Source: Kalaharituber pfeilii
Lineage: Eukaryota; Ascomycota; Pezizomycetes; Pezizales; Pezizaceae
DNA length: 64,000 nt
Assembly (NCBI GenBank): GCA_015179045.1
Contig: WHUZ01000084.1
Location: 1 to 64,000, forward strand
Direction of reading: 5' to 3'
The position numbers were made by a program, and so were the translations under genes. Shown in pieces: positions 43,391 through 54,066 of the stretch. Every line of letters begins with the position of its first letter. The stretch's first letter is position 1. The notes under the pieces are model-generated. The model had not been told where the DNA came from and did no database searches. It saw only the letters and a list, made by a program, of their open reading frames with translations.

Positions 43391-45079
43391 GTGGTTGCTG
43401 AGAGTCCCCACCAGAGGTATCTGGCTGCTCGTCGCGGGAGGTCTGGAACGTCGTTGTACCATGACTCTGGTGGGTCATATGTGACTTGGGCGTCTGTAAC
43501 CTGGACAGCTGTGGTGCAAGGTTAGCTACTTTCTTGAACTCGAACCGGGATAAAGCATCTGCTAGTGTGTTTTCCCCTGTGGGTATCCAATGAACAATCA
43601 ACTCAATATCCTCCTTTGCACTCAGAAGAGTGATTTTCCGGAGGGGGTCCATTGCGGCCCTCTCATTGTTCGCCTAGCGAGGCCATTTACCACTGCGGTG
43701 TTGTCATTGTGGATGTGCACGCGAGCACCATGCCATATTTTTCCCCAACGCCGGAGGGAGTGGAGGACTGCGGCCATCTCCTTGAAGTTTATGTGCTTGT
43801 CCCGATGCCTGCGAGGCACTCTCGTGGAAAAGGCGTTTTCCAGTGGAATAGTCGTGAGGTCATACATTGAGTCTCCCTCTTTTGGTAGGTAATACCCCCC
43901 AATTCCTTTACGTCCTGAGGCGTCAGTCCAAAGGGCGAATTCTCGCCGATTGGCGTGAATAATTGACACTCCGTCCCAGGATGGGAGGAAATTTAGCCAC
44001 CAGTGCAGATCTGCTCGCATGTCGGCGGTGATATGGCACCTTCGATTAGGTGCGGAGTAAGATGAAAGCGCATTATATAGGCGTCTCAGGAAGGTACGGC
44101 CCATAGGTACCACTTTTGCCGCGAACGATAGGAAACCCGTTAACGATTGAAGTTCGAGTAGGGTTAGTGACCGGCGTTTGAGGTAGAGCCTCAGGAGTAG
44201 GAGTGCCTTTGCGTGCTTATCTGATGGCAGGCGTGCTTGCATGGCATTCGTGTCTATTAGAATTCCTAGGAATTCGGCTACTGTCGACCGTAGGCTTTTG
44301 GACTCCTTGATTTCGAATCCGAGATCCCGGCAGATTTGTGCGAAATCTTGCTCATACTGACTTGCATCCGCATGTGGATCTAGCACCTTTAAGAAGTCGT
44401 CTAGGTATTGGAGTATGTCCTCCCAGCCTTTCTCGTTTTCCAGGATCCATCGTAGCCCTTTTGCGAATAGATCAAAAATGAAGGGCGAGGTCCGGAGGCC
44501 GAATGGTAGGTACTTGTCATACCACCAGCTTCCTTCCCAGGAGAAGCCTAGTAGCCACCAGTCCTCGGGGGACACTGGGATGTGGCGGAATGCATTGGCT
44601 AAATCTCGTTTTACCAGAATGGCACCCTTCCCTTTTTTTGCCACTGCCGCAAGTGCTTCGTCAAACTTGACATATACGAGGGTGCCCCACGAGGGTGGTA
44701 TGTGGTCGTTGACTGAGTTGCCATGTGGGTGTGATAGGTGGTGTATCCTCCGCCAGCCTCCATCAGCTTTTGGGACAAGGCCTAGGGGGGAGGAGATAAA
44801 ATTCTCTGGTAGTACTGCGACCTGACCAACCCGTCCATGAGAAATCTGCTCTTGGAGGTCTTTCGTAAGGACCTGTGGGGCGTCGTTTGCGGATGGGAGG
44901 TTTTTGCTTAAGATCTGCTGGGCTGGCCCGGTGTAGCCTATCTTGGCCCCATATTGGATTATTCTTATGAGTGTATTAACATAATAGCGGTCTGGGTGGT
45001 TCTTTAGCCAGCGGGCCCAACCTTCGGCCTGAAGCGGGCCTGGGTCAATTTCTGCGGGATGGTCACTGCGGGACGTCAC
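43305..45079 (-). CDS. Reverse transcriptase-RNase H of the YR retrotransposon
   Basis: RT: VLPENFISSPLGLVPKADGG, RRIHHLSHPHGNSVNDHIPP, ILVKRDLANAFRHIPV (first Asp), LPFGLRTSPFIFDLFA, DILQYLDDFL (YxDD), FLGILIDTNAM. RNase H: FALWTDASGRKG (Asp), NFKEMAAVLHSL (Glu), HIHNDNTAVV (Asp), PTGENTLADALSR (Asp), so all four catalytic acidics are present. Between the last two the frame changes at about 43650 (TMRG then MDPLRKITLL), which could be one indel or programmed frameshifting. The open frame has no ATG near its start, so expression from gag by readthrough or re-initiation is likely. Confidence 0.8.
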
Positions 45080-45163
45080 GTGATATGGAAGATATACGGA
45101 GGATTCAGAGCTAGGATAATCATTTGATTTAATTACTACCCCTAGTGATCCTCCCTCTAATTG

Positions 45164-46237
45164 CTACCTCGAGGCTTGGATGCGATCCGCAAATGATGTT
45201 GCATTTGCCCCCGTAGCCGGTGCATTGGCACCTTGTTGGCAATTTGGGTGGGGTTTGGCGCACGAAATACAGATGTGTGCGTATCGGCAGTTTGGGCTTC
45301 TGCATGTGCCCTGATTGAAGCGGAAGCATGGGGTGGGGCTTGGGCCCTGTGACGGTGCTGCTGGTGCTCCCCATGATTTCTGGCGTTTTGCGTCGCTTGC
45401 CGGTAGGTGCTCTGTCGACATTCGTGGTAGGCGTCTCATTAACAGATGTTGCAATGTGGGATCCTGTTCCCGCCAGCCTTGAGGGTCATAGACGTCGAGG
45501 AGGATCCTTTTTTGATGAAACGCCACGTGGAAAACCCGGATGCTTTCCCATGTGTGCAGATGGTAGAGGTCGTATAAGCGGTGCCTATAGAAGGCTAGAG
45601 CTGCGCTCAGGCGGAGCTTGACGCCCTGCGGGGCGAATTGGACCAGGGCCTGGCAATATACCTCGAAAGGCTGCATGAGCGTGTGAATTGAGCGGTATTC
45701 CTCGATCTCCACATCGCGGGTGGTTGTTGGGATTTCGTATGGTCCCAATGTCAAGGTTTCTTGTTTCCGCTTCCTTGCCGCGGTAAGGGGGTAGAAGGAG
45801 GCATTGATCTTTAAGAGGTTCTCCGCCTTGAAACGGCCCTCCAGTATCTCCCGCCAGATAGCCGGGTCTACCGCTGGGTATTCTGTGTGAAGGGGGAGGG
45901 TGCGGGGGTCATTACCCTCATTCTGTGATGCCTCCGAGGCTGGTATTATTGGTCCTGCTGGGGTTGCCCGTTGCTGTGCAGCCAGGAGGCCCTGTAGCAC
46001 CCGTTGTACGATTCTATCCTCGTCTATAGCCGCGGAGGGTGCTGCGGAGGGTGCTGTGGCGGGTGCTGCGTTCTGGTTTGCTGGTGGGGTTTCTGGGACT
46101 TGTTCGTCGAACAAACCCATTTGCCCAGCAGATGGCCCAGCGTGCATGGTGAATGTCGATATAGCGTTTGGTGTTTGTGAGCGAGAGGTTTGTGAGCGAG
46201 TTCTGTAGTTGCGACTGGTCATAAGGCACCGGGGCAT
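45164..46237 (-). CDS. Gag-like protein of the YR retrotransposon
   Basis: Start chosen at the ATG at 46237 (MPRCLMTSRNYRTRS). A Pro/Ala-rich N-terminus (about residues 45-75) is followed by the capsid-like part (ENLLKINASFYPLTAARKRK, RSIHTLMQPFEVYCQALVQF) and a C-terminal CCCH-type zinc finger: CFRFNQGTCRSPNCRYAHIC, then CISCAKPHPNC. This finger arrangement is usual in Ngaro/DIRS-like gag proteins of fungi. It ends at 45164, about 85 bp before the RT frame. Intact. Confidence 0.75.
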   Translation of the reverse strand: MPRCLMTSRNYRTRSQTSRSQTPNAISTFTMHAGPSAGQMGLFDEQVPETPPANQNAAPATAPSAAPSAAIDEDRIVQRVLQGLLAAQQRATPAGPIIPASEASQNEGNDPRTLPLHTEYPAVDPAIWREILEGRFKAENLLKINASFYPLTAARKRKQETLTLGPYEIPTTTRDVEIEEYRSIHTLMQPFEVYCQALVQFAPQGVKLRLSAALAFYRHRLYDLYHLHTWESIRVFHVAFHQKRILLDVYDPQGWREQDPTLQHLLMRRLPRMSTEHLPASDAKRQKSWGAPAAPSQGPSPTPCFRFNQGTCRSPNCRYAHICISCAKPHPNCQQGANAPATGANATSFADRIQASR

Positions 46238-46261
46238 ATGTGTAGAAAACAAAGGTATGGG

Positions 46262-46515
46262 GGGTGATTTCGCAACTCACGCGGCTTGGAGAGGGAGGAC
46301 CAGCGTCTCCCTCACCCCTTCTATATACTGAGCATCCCTTCGCTGCCTGCCCATGACTACCACAAAGGGATCACCCAAACGGGAAACCAACTAGAGAGGG
46401 ACTGTGCTGTGGCTTGGTGGCGCCCACTAGTGGCTTGCCCTCTCTTCCGTGGTCTCGAGGGTTGTGGTGGCTGCTCTCGAGCCTCCCATTAGCTTGCGGT
46501 TGAACCGCCAAATCT
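46262..46515 (-). repeat. 5' terminal direct repeat (A1)
   Basis: A near-identical copy of 41999-42252, beginning gtgatttcgcaactcacgcg on the plus strand and ending aaccgccaaatct. Confidence 0.9.
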
Positions 46516-47107
46516 TGTACACCTTCTTGTACACCACTTGCTCATCTATACACCTGACTCTTTGCACCATTTATTTAGCTGCAAGCCTGACTATCATTTT
46601 TACATCAAAATAGCTTTTCAGCTTCAGATAGCTCGATTGAGTTAGGTTCTAAACAGTAACTATAAAGTGATTATTCTCATGAGCTCTAGATTCTCTTTCT
46701 GATATAGCTATTAATTATTTTTTCACAAATGTTTACGGACTATGGAGGAACATAGAGATAGTTGTGTACTAGTTTTATGAGACTTGGTTTTGTATATGGC
46801 ATTAGTACTAAACGCATATGTATAGAAGTTATTCAGAGTTATGGTGGTGTTCATCAAGAAGGGACCAGGTGTAACACTGGCTTGCTTGCTGACTAATACA
46901 CTAAAAAATACCTGGCCCCTGCGTCCTGACCCTCCTTTTGCAATTTCTCTTTCACAATTCAGCACCGCCGCACACAGAGAATCTCTACAGCAAAACTGCC
47001 TTTTGACATAGGATAACTTGAGTTAGGTTCCTGAGAGTAAGTATACGCTGATCTATAGCACCTTTTAGCTTTAAAAAAATACAAATACTAATGTAGTGAT
47101 AGGTAAA

Positions 47108-47851
47108 ATGGGCCGTCTGAACAGGAAAAGAAATGCTTGCTTGCTTGCTTCTCAAGCTGCTGCCAGCAAGGCGAAAAGGAGAGCAGTTATATATGGAGTG
47201 GAAGTAAATACTGTCGAGCCGGTAACAGCAGAGATGCATGTGGATATCTCCGGACCGCTTGTATATACCGAGAGTGAAGAGTCTTTAGTGGATGAGTCTT
47301 TTTTTTTTTTTTTTTTTAATTTCACGTGACCCCGCTTGTAGCTGTTCGCCATGGCAGGGCTAGTGGATGAGTCTGAGTGGGAATCAGAGGAGGAGTAGGA
47401 GGAACATGAGCAGGATATTCAGGACTTGAGTATGGCGGTGGATGTTTATAATGAGCTGATGAAGAATACAATGAATGTAGACTTCTCCACTATTAAGTTC
47501 AAATATCAGTGTGGAGTTCAGGTGTCTCGCCAGACAGTATGGCGGCATAAAAAAGCTCAACAAGATTTACGAAACTCAGCTACCGGATGTCGACCGTTGA
47601 CAGCTTACTTCACTACTCCATTAAATTCAGAGGCAGCGCCAAGTCTAACAGCTAATCTCAAGCCGAAGTCTGAGGAGGAAATGACAGCAGAGGCGATTTT
47701 AGCAGGAATTAAGGTACTACAAAAGAAGTTGAAAAGTAAAAAAGAGATGGTTACTGGGCAAAATTATCAGCGTCACCTAGCAGTTCTACATTTTCTACAA
47801 CTTCAGTTACTTACACAATGTGTATATAAGAGTCATAGAAGAGTTAAATAG
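47108..47851 (+). pseudogene. N-terminal fragment of a fungal DDE-type element protein
   Basis: ATG at 47108 (MGRLNRKRNACLLASQAAAS), an acidic stretch, one in-frame stop (47395), then VQVSRQTVWRHKKAQQDL, ATGCRPLTAYFT and SKKEMVTGQNYQRHLAVLHF to a stop at 47851. From memory, this order of motifs precedes the catalytic domain in a widespread group of large fungal DDE transposon proteins; here the catalytic part is absent. An F1 micro-SINE with a 13-bp duplication interrupts the frame at 47299. Confidence 0.5.
47299..47360 (-). mobile_element. F1 micro-SINE with exact 13-bp target duplication
   Basis: tagtggatgagtc lies at 47286-47298 and 47361-47373. Between them: poly(T), then aatttcacgtgaccccgctt, then the rest of F1 to gccatggcagggc. 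Removing the insert plus one duplication restores the surrounding coding frame, so the insertion boundaries are unambiguous. Confidence 0.9.
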
Positions 47852-49677
47852 GTAGATCATTTCTATATATAGTAATTTTTCATTCTTCACTAGTACCAAT
47901 TCCCTAATTTTGGCTGTCTTGGCATGTAACTCGTTAGGGGCTTCCCATATAAAGTATTAAATTTTTGATCTTATATTTCTCAATACCACATTTTTATTTT
48001 TTAATTTGGACTCCGAAGAGTTGTAGAGCAGACGAAATAGTACATATCTACGGGTTTTAAATTTCAATCAGATGTGGTCAGGTAATGAAATATAATTTCT
48101 CGTTGAAGTCAATAATTTTGGTCGACAGGGGTCCCTTCTTGATGAACACCACCATAGTAGTCTGGTTGCACTACTCTCGTACAGGTTAGGTAGGTAGATC
48201 ATTTTCGTATAAAGTTAATTTTTTCTACTACACTAATCCTAAATGAGTGAAGCTAGCAATCTTGGCGTGTAACAATTTAAGGGCCTTCTCATACAAAGTA
48301 TAAAATCTTCAATTTCAAATTTCTCAACAACGCCTTCATATTTTTCAAATTGGAAAGCGAAGGATTGTAGAGCAGATGAAATAGTACATAATTTCGTTCT
48401 TTAAACTTTAATCAGATGTTGTTGGGTAGTGAAATTGAATTTCAAGTTTGAGTCCTTAATTTTGGCTGCAGGGGGTCCCTTATAGATGCACTCCACCATA
48501 GTCCGGGCCAGAGAGCACATGCATGAAACTCCGCTTAGTCAGCGTCTGGTTACGAGACTAGCCAGTGGCCACTGGAACATTGTTACGAATGGCCAGGCAC
48601 ATATCCTTAGCCTGCTTATATAATTCATCCTAGCACACTACTTCAATACTACTAGATACTGATCGCTCTGATAGAAGTTCTTCCAGCTAATTATTATGGT
48701 ACCTATAAGACCATTATAGTAAGAAGTTCATCTCATCTATTAATCCTGTCAGCTAGGCATATACTATTGTCACGGAGGTAGTAAATGCAAAGAGTTACCG
48801 TCTGCCAGGCCATGACCAGCAGTACTTGCTAGTCTCCATAGCTCATATAGTACATTTTATGTGACTGTGATGCCTTGGCGGTCGTATATTGACTGCATCT
48901 ACTGACCACCCCACCTACAGTTGCAGGAAGTCTATAACAACTATTATGGCCATGAGGGTGCTTCCATACTAGCTAATTCTGTAGCTATGTACTATTGTTG
49001 ATATAGATACCTATCAGGTTTACCAATCCTGTCATCCTACTAGAGGCTGTCGCACTCATGAGAGCATTTTTCCTAGCAATGTATACTGTCAGTCCTGCAA
49101 TATACTACAGTATTCTTGAGAATGTCTTCCTAGTAGCCAACACTCCCAATTATATTACAGACCATTGTAATCATAAGAGTAGTCTTATAGCTATTAATCC
49201 TATCATTTTTAGTATATGCAGTTGCTTGTTGCAAGTAATAGGAGAGCATATTGGCAGTTTTTGGCACTTTCGGCACTTTCGGCCATTTGGTAACTGCTTT
49301 GAAACTACCGAAGTCCAGAGCAGCCTTATTCTATCACCATTTAAGTTAGCTATCTTCTTCTATAGTCACTTGAGAGTGCAAAGCGCTATAGTTAAGGATA
49401 GTCATTTAGTATTTAGTGTATGCTATCCTTCGCTATGCAAGGGGGGGGTAGAATGCTATACTTTCTCTGCATATTATTGAATTACAAAAGGTGTATATAT
49501 AGTGTGGCCATCAAATATCCTCCAAATATTCAGGTGCGCCTGCTGTATATTCTGCAACTTGCCTCATGTTGCTAGCATGCCTGACGCTGAAGATATTGCA
49601 TGTGGAAGTTGTATGAGGAGGAGTGCCAAGAGTCGGTCACTAATAGGTGCTCAGTCACTGATAGGTAAGCGACAGTA

Positions 49678-50787
49678 GGACATTCCCAATGTTCAGGACC
49701 TTGAGATAAGCTCAAGTTCGCCATTTGCAAGCCACTCGCGAGCTGTCAAATTCAAGTACTAGTAATTAGTAACAAGGAACGTAAGTAAGTGAGGCCAACT
49801 TATCATAGCGACGTCGCCTTTGGCAGGAGAACCAAGTGGCAGGTGCAAGAGTGGTATGTCGATTGATGGACTCGGATCATGAGGATAATGGATGCGAGTT
49901 ATGCTGGTATGTACAGTTGAATCCAAAGGGCGATGAACGGAATGCACGAAAAACGGAACTTGACAGTCGCGCGAACCTAGGTCAAGTATATCAAAATACG
50001 TATTGTTTGTTACCTGGGCCTGTGAATTTGGATGGGATGTGCTGTCATCCCATGACATGGAGTCAACTGGAATCACTTTGTGTGCCACGGCGAACCAGCT
50101 CTGGTGGATGCAGCACCGCCACTCAGTGGCCGCCATCAGATGATTTAGTGTCGGAGTGTCTTTTGCGCAGCTAACATAGATGAAAAACAATCATTGATTC
50201 ACAACAATCTTTCCTCTAATTCTAATAGTCGTTAGTCAAGAACTCTCTTGCGCGGAAGAAACCAATAACCTTATTACTACTGTCCTCCCTTCAGCCTCTG
50301 GATTGGAATACGAGTATTAATCTCGCAGCTCGCGGCCAACAATGGCCCCCTTGTCCTACAACGAATGTATAAGCAATCTGCTACCGATGGGCGGCGCTTC
50401 CAGTCCTTATTGATGTAGTCGTAACGAGCCATGTAAAACCTTCAAAGCATAGCGCGAACGATGTATCCTGCAAGAAAACGTAAACGAGCACTAAGCTCCT
50501 TTGCATTCTTTTCCCCTTCGATAATACCAGCAGACTTCAAAATAAATTACTGCCCTGCCATGGCGGACAGCTGCAAGCGGGGTCACGTGAAAAAAAAAAA
50601 AAAAATTACGCCGTTTGTCCTAAACGGTCATATAGACTGTGTAGTAATCTTGCTATAGTTCATATGTAAATCTCCTTCCATGCCCCAAAATGTACCCATA
50701 ACCTACTATTGCAGGACCGGAAAGGAGTTGTAAGGTCCCTTTAGACTCGAGATTTCTCTGCTGGGCATAAAACTCTATTGCACCAGG
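49678..50787. other. Intergenic with one F1 copy; no gene supported
   Basis: Frames on both strands at 49760-50190 lack ATG starts on the plus side and recognisable domains on either. Otherwise only the F1 copy at 50552. Confidence 0.35.
50552..50606 (+). mobile_element. F1 micro-SINE
   Basis: GCCCTGCCATGGCGGACAGC, then tgcaagcggggtcacgtga and an A-tail. The flanks share aaattac, partly merged with the tail. Confidence 0.75.
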
Positions 50788-51153
50788 TGTGGTGGTAACC
50801 ACAGTACCGATGGAAAGAATAGGGCCAAACGCGGCCCGGAGCGGTACTCATCGGTAGGGCCACATGCGTAGGATGAGGAAGAAAGCTACATTTAAGAAGC
50901 GAGATGTGGATGTACAGGCTCAGTTGGAGGGGAAGGTGGTCTATAAATTGTATGTAGATAGGACTGTGGAAGTAGGCAAGCAAGTAGCAACAGGCATGGA
51001 TAAGAAGCAGGACAGACATGGACACGCAGACAAGACAATTGAAGACCCTTTCCTTGACATTTGATCATTGAGGCCGCCCTTAAGGCTTCATTCTGCCAGC
51101 TCTAGATACCGGTACCCATGCGAAACAGTGGATGCTGTTGAGCCGTCATCACA
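50788..51153 (+). repeat. 5' LTR
   Basis: 366 bp, TG...CA ends, nearly identical to the 3' LTR apart from its insertion. Confidence 0.85.
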
Positions 51154-51469
51154 TTGGTCCCTTCGACCGGAGAGCTGTGGCTGCAGAATGAGACTTATGG
51201 GCAAATTTGACTATCTACAACACTCAGGACTCGCAAGACTTTGGTTACAGAATACGATGATGGCATCATCGGTTTGGACACCTTTCGCTATCTGCTCGCT
51301 AAAGCAGTATTTGGACTAAAGATTGAGTTGAGTTTTGGCCCGGCTATCATGGATTCTATCATATGCAAGCTACCTTTACAGCTTCAAATTTCAGAGATGA
51401 TGTCAATATTTGTGTGCTACGTTGTTATCAGGTTAACTATGAGGGTTGAGCAATTGGTGCATTCAGACA

Positions 51470-53605
51470 GGTATATAAAGACAGCAAGAATGCCAGACTT
51501 GAAGGCATCATCATTCGCATCAGACAGATCATCATTCACATCAGACAGATCATCATTCGCATCAGACAGATCATCATTCACCTCAGACACATCAGACACA
51601 TCAGACACATCATCCAGACAGACAACACAGACCTCGCACATATCCGCATCTTCAGACCACGCACTCGCACACGCAGCAGACTCGCAATTGACCTCTTCCT
51701 CGGACTCTTCTTTGACCTCGCACCTTTCTATAAGACCTTTCTTATTTGCCCAGACAATTCGCAAGACCAAATCGCACCTATCTTCTTCAGCAACACGGAC
51801 TCTTAGAACAACTCGCCGCTTTGGCAACAGACCTCGCAATAGACCTCGCAACAAGACAACTCGCAGAAATCGACTTCAGGACTCTCAGCAAGAGTTCTTT
51901 CAGCAACAGAACCAGTTACTTACAGCGATCAGTAACTTAATAGCAAAAATGCCTACTTCAGGACCATCTACATCATCCAGTTCGAACACAGGCGCCGGCA
52001 ATCCTGAATGACTCAGGTGTCTACTTCTACCCACTCGCACATCAACCCGGCGCTCCACACTTCGATGGCAAGGTCATCACGGACTTTATCAGGATTTGGG
52101 AAGAAATGACTGCAGATTGGACCAGTGAATTCAAGATCAAGAAGCTTCCCTTATACTGTGAGAGACTTATTAGCAAATACGTTAAGACCATGGCCAGCTA
52201 CATGGGAGAATCTTGGGATCAGTTTAAGAAAGAGCTACTGGAGGAATTCTGTGAAGATGATGGAGAGCAGCAAAAGTACACAGAGACATACTTACAGGAT
52301 ACTTCCAGGGCAATGCGTGACCACCAGAATCCGGCACCAGCAATCTTCAGGGCATTCAAGTTCATTCTGGATTTTACGGAACGAGCTGAGTATCTGGTAT
52401 CCAAGAAGCTTCTTAGTACACATACCAGAGTGATACTTTTTCTATAGGCATTTTCAGACAAGATTGGTGACAAGCTATGCAAGAAATGCGATGTTGATAT
52501 TGAAGATCCAACAACAACAGCTACAGTATGGAGTGATCTTTTCGCCATAGCCCTTAGGGCGGTAAGCGAGTAATGAAATTAAAAAAAAAAAAAAAAAAAA
52601 TGGAGTGATCTTATGAAGGAGGCCATTCGCATCTGCACCAAGGAAGACTCTCAAATGAAAAAGCTATGAAAGAAAAAGCAGCCTATGATACAGATAGACC
52701 AACCAGTCAAGCTACAGCAGCTGCAACCACAGAAACCGCAACCACAGCAACATTATAAAGCACCTAGGGCCTCGGGACGAGACAAAGACATAGAATACCT
52801 CACTGATATGATGAAGGAATTGAAGGTCCAGCAACTAGAGGCTCAAAAACGGGTCGATGCACAGATAGCGGAAATGAAGGCTATGGTAGCCGCGCCTAAG
52901 CCATACTACTCGCCGAACCGATATGAAAACTGGGAATATCCAGCAGTGAATAGGACTAATCTTAGAGGATGCTACTGGGACGGAGGTATGCATAATCGAG
53001 AGACATGTGAAGACTTAAGCAAGGCAATATCCAGAGGAGATGTTCATCAGAAAGGTCCTATACTTTATCTTGGCCAAGAAGGTGTAGGGGACTCAGTGAG
53101 AGTATCTATTCCAGTAGAGAAGGATGGCATAGTGGAATGGCAGAAAGATTGGGTTGCTACACAGCTTCGTAAGAAGGAATCTGAAATGTCTTCAGTAGGA
53201 TGCATTACACTATTGGATGAGAGAGTGGAAAAGATCAATGGTGAGAAAGTCATTTATCAGACTGCTAGGCAGAAGGCTACTCGGCAGGAGGCAGATCTTG
53301 AAGAAAAACGAGGCCGGCAGTTGCATGATAAGGGCGAAAACACACGAAATAAGAGACCGCAGCCACGCACGCCATCACCTTCTCCAGACACCATTACAGT
53401 ACGTCGTAGGCATGTGAAGAGACCTCGGCAACGCAATAAACAGCAATATCATCCGGAGAACTTTGATACAGTGGCACCAGGCATGATAGATCAGGAGATA
53501 CTATCAGTCTCACCAGATAAGATGCAACGATGGTTTAAAGACAAGACGATTTCGCCACTTCCAAAAGCCAAGGGAAAGATACCTATGCTCAGGCGGACTC
53601 GCTAA
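51470..53605 (+). pseudogene. Gag region of the LTR element
   Basis: A first frame holds Ser/Asp-rich 24-bp repeats (ASDRSSFTSDRSS, 51510-51610) and an Arg-rich stretch. It stops at 52011. The capsid part continues in another frame (APHFDGKVITDFIRIWEEMT, then ESWDQFKKELLEEF), with a stop at 52447, an F2 insertion at 52541 and another stop near 52667. After that a long frame (52685-53605) has a coiled coil (DMMKELKVQQLEAQKRVDAQ) and a zinc-knuckle-like GCYWDGGMHNRETC. At least four lesions; not functional. Confidence 0.65.
52541..52600 (+). mobile_element. F2 micro-SINE with 13-bp target duplication
   Basis: ttcgccatagcccttagggc, then ggtaagcgagtaatgaaatt, then about 20 A. atggagtgatctt occurs at 52528-52540 and again at 52600-52612. 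The cleanest F2 copy; it interrupts the gag sequence. Confidence 0.9.
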
Positions 53606-53619
53606 AGGTATATACATGT

Positions 53620-54066
53620 GCGGCACCTCGATGCAAGGGCACAATTGAAGAATGCACTTTCGATATGTTGATTGACTCGGGATCAGAACTTTGTATGATG
53701 TCAATAGAAGCATATGAGCAGCTGAATCCCCCCATGGACATGGAAACAAATTGGGTCATAGAATCAGCAAATTCACATAGAATGAAGGCCTATGGTGTAT
53801 GCCATGATGTGCCAATAGTAGTGGGTGGAATTGAAGCTAGGTGCAGAGTATTTGTTATGGAGGGACTTTCACAAGAAGTTACTCTTGGAAGGCCATGGGA
53901 GCGGCTAGTACGAGCTAAGCATGACAACAGAGATGATGGCAGCTGCTATACCACTATCTATGATAAACAGGGAAATTCGGCAACGTTTTGTTCAGTGAAA
54001 GCGAAGCATGAGCGCAATCGTAGCAAGGCTAGACAGGTGATAGTGGGAAAAGAATGCAGTCAGTAA
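53620..54066 (+). CDS. Retropepsin-like aspartic protease of the LTR element
   Basis: The active-site motif DMLIDSGSELCMMS (a D-S-G triad) is followed by the flap region and by EVTLGRPWERL, which matches the conserved L-G-x-P-W of Ty3/Gypsy-type proteases. The stretch is open to 54066. It follows gag directly; no pol enzyme follows before the 3' LTR. It may be translated as a gag fusion if gag were intact. Confidence 0.65.
   Translation, partial: AAPRCKGTIEECTFDMLIDSGSELCMMSIEAYEQLNPPMDMETNWVIESANSHRMKAYGVCHDVPIVVGGIEARCRVFVMEGLSQEVTLGRPWERLVRAKHDNRDDGSCYTTIYDKQGNSATFCSVKAKHERNRSKARQVIVGKECSQ

Larger units (their letters stand above)
41739..46515 (-). mobile_element. Tyrosine-recombinase retrotransposon (DIRS order, Ngaro/PAT-like)
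   Basis: Gag, RT-RNase H and tyrosine recombinase genes on the minus strand, without integrase or LTRs. Termini are split direct repeats: A (254 bp) at 46262-46515 and 41999-42252; B (207 bp) at 42251-42457 and 41739-41945. In element orientation the order is A1, genes, B1-A2 fused, a 53-bp spacer, B2. This matches the Ngaro/PAT arrangement used to build a circular intermediate. The A and B copies look nearly identical, so insertion was recent. No methyltransferase domain and no target duplication are seen, as expected. Confidence 0.85.
46840..48156 (+). mobile_element. TA-flanked DNA transposon E1, internally deleted
   Basis: Ends TATGGTGGTGTTCATCAAGA at 46840 and its complement ending 48156, with TA at the borders. 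It shares end sequence and 3' region with E2. The 1.3-kb copy keeps only the N-terminal part of a coding region (47108-47851) and is too small to encode a full transposase. Confidence 0.75.
41644..48500. mobile_element. TA-flanked DNA transposon E2, split by insertions
   Basis: Ends TATGGTGGAGTGCATCTATA at 41644 and its complement at 48476-48500. E2's own sequence is 41644-41738, 46516-46839 and 48157-48500, under 0.8 kb. Its 3' part (48157-48500) is a diverged relative of the 3' part of E1 (47845-48156), so E1 and E2 belong to one family and one sits inside the other. Confidence 0.75.
39510..49677. mobile_element. 10.2-kb long-TIR element, heavily nested
   Basis: Inverted arms of roughly 0.8 kb (39510-40310) and 1.1 kb (48560-49677) begin TACTGTCGCTTACCTATTAG and end at TA on both sides. 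Just inside are tandem ctattagtgaccga units, as in pogo-type ends. The arms contain the paired C8/G8 tract (39741-39748 and 49440-49447) and a matching attcgtaacaa end. No transposase of its own remains. Almost all of the 8 kb between the arms is later insertions (40320, 41644, 41739, 46840, 47299). It is probably a foldback MITE-like element enlarged by nesting. Confidence 0.7.

Noticed and set aside
39510..49677. Giant virus-like Maverick/Polinton or Starship
   Set aside because: The TIRs fit by length, but no DNA polymerase B, ATPase, capsid or DUF3435 recombinase is present. The only tyrosine recombinase belongs to the nested retrotransposon.
49759..50190. Overlapping frames on both strands as a gene
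   Set aside because: The plus-strand frame lacks an ATG, neither has a domain, and codon use is unremarkable.
52580..52600. Poly(A) runs as sequencing or assembly artefacts
   Set aside because: They always sit at the same end of the same 40-bp bodies and inside matched target duplications.
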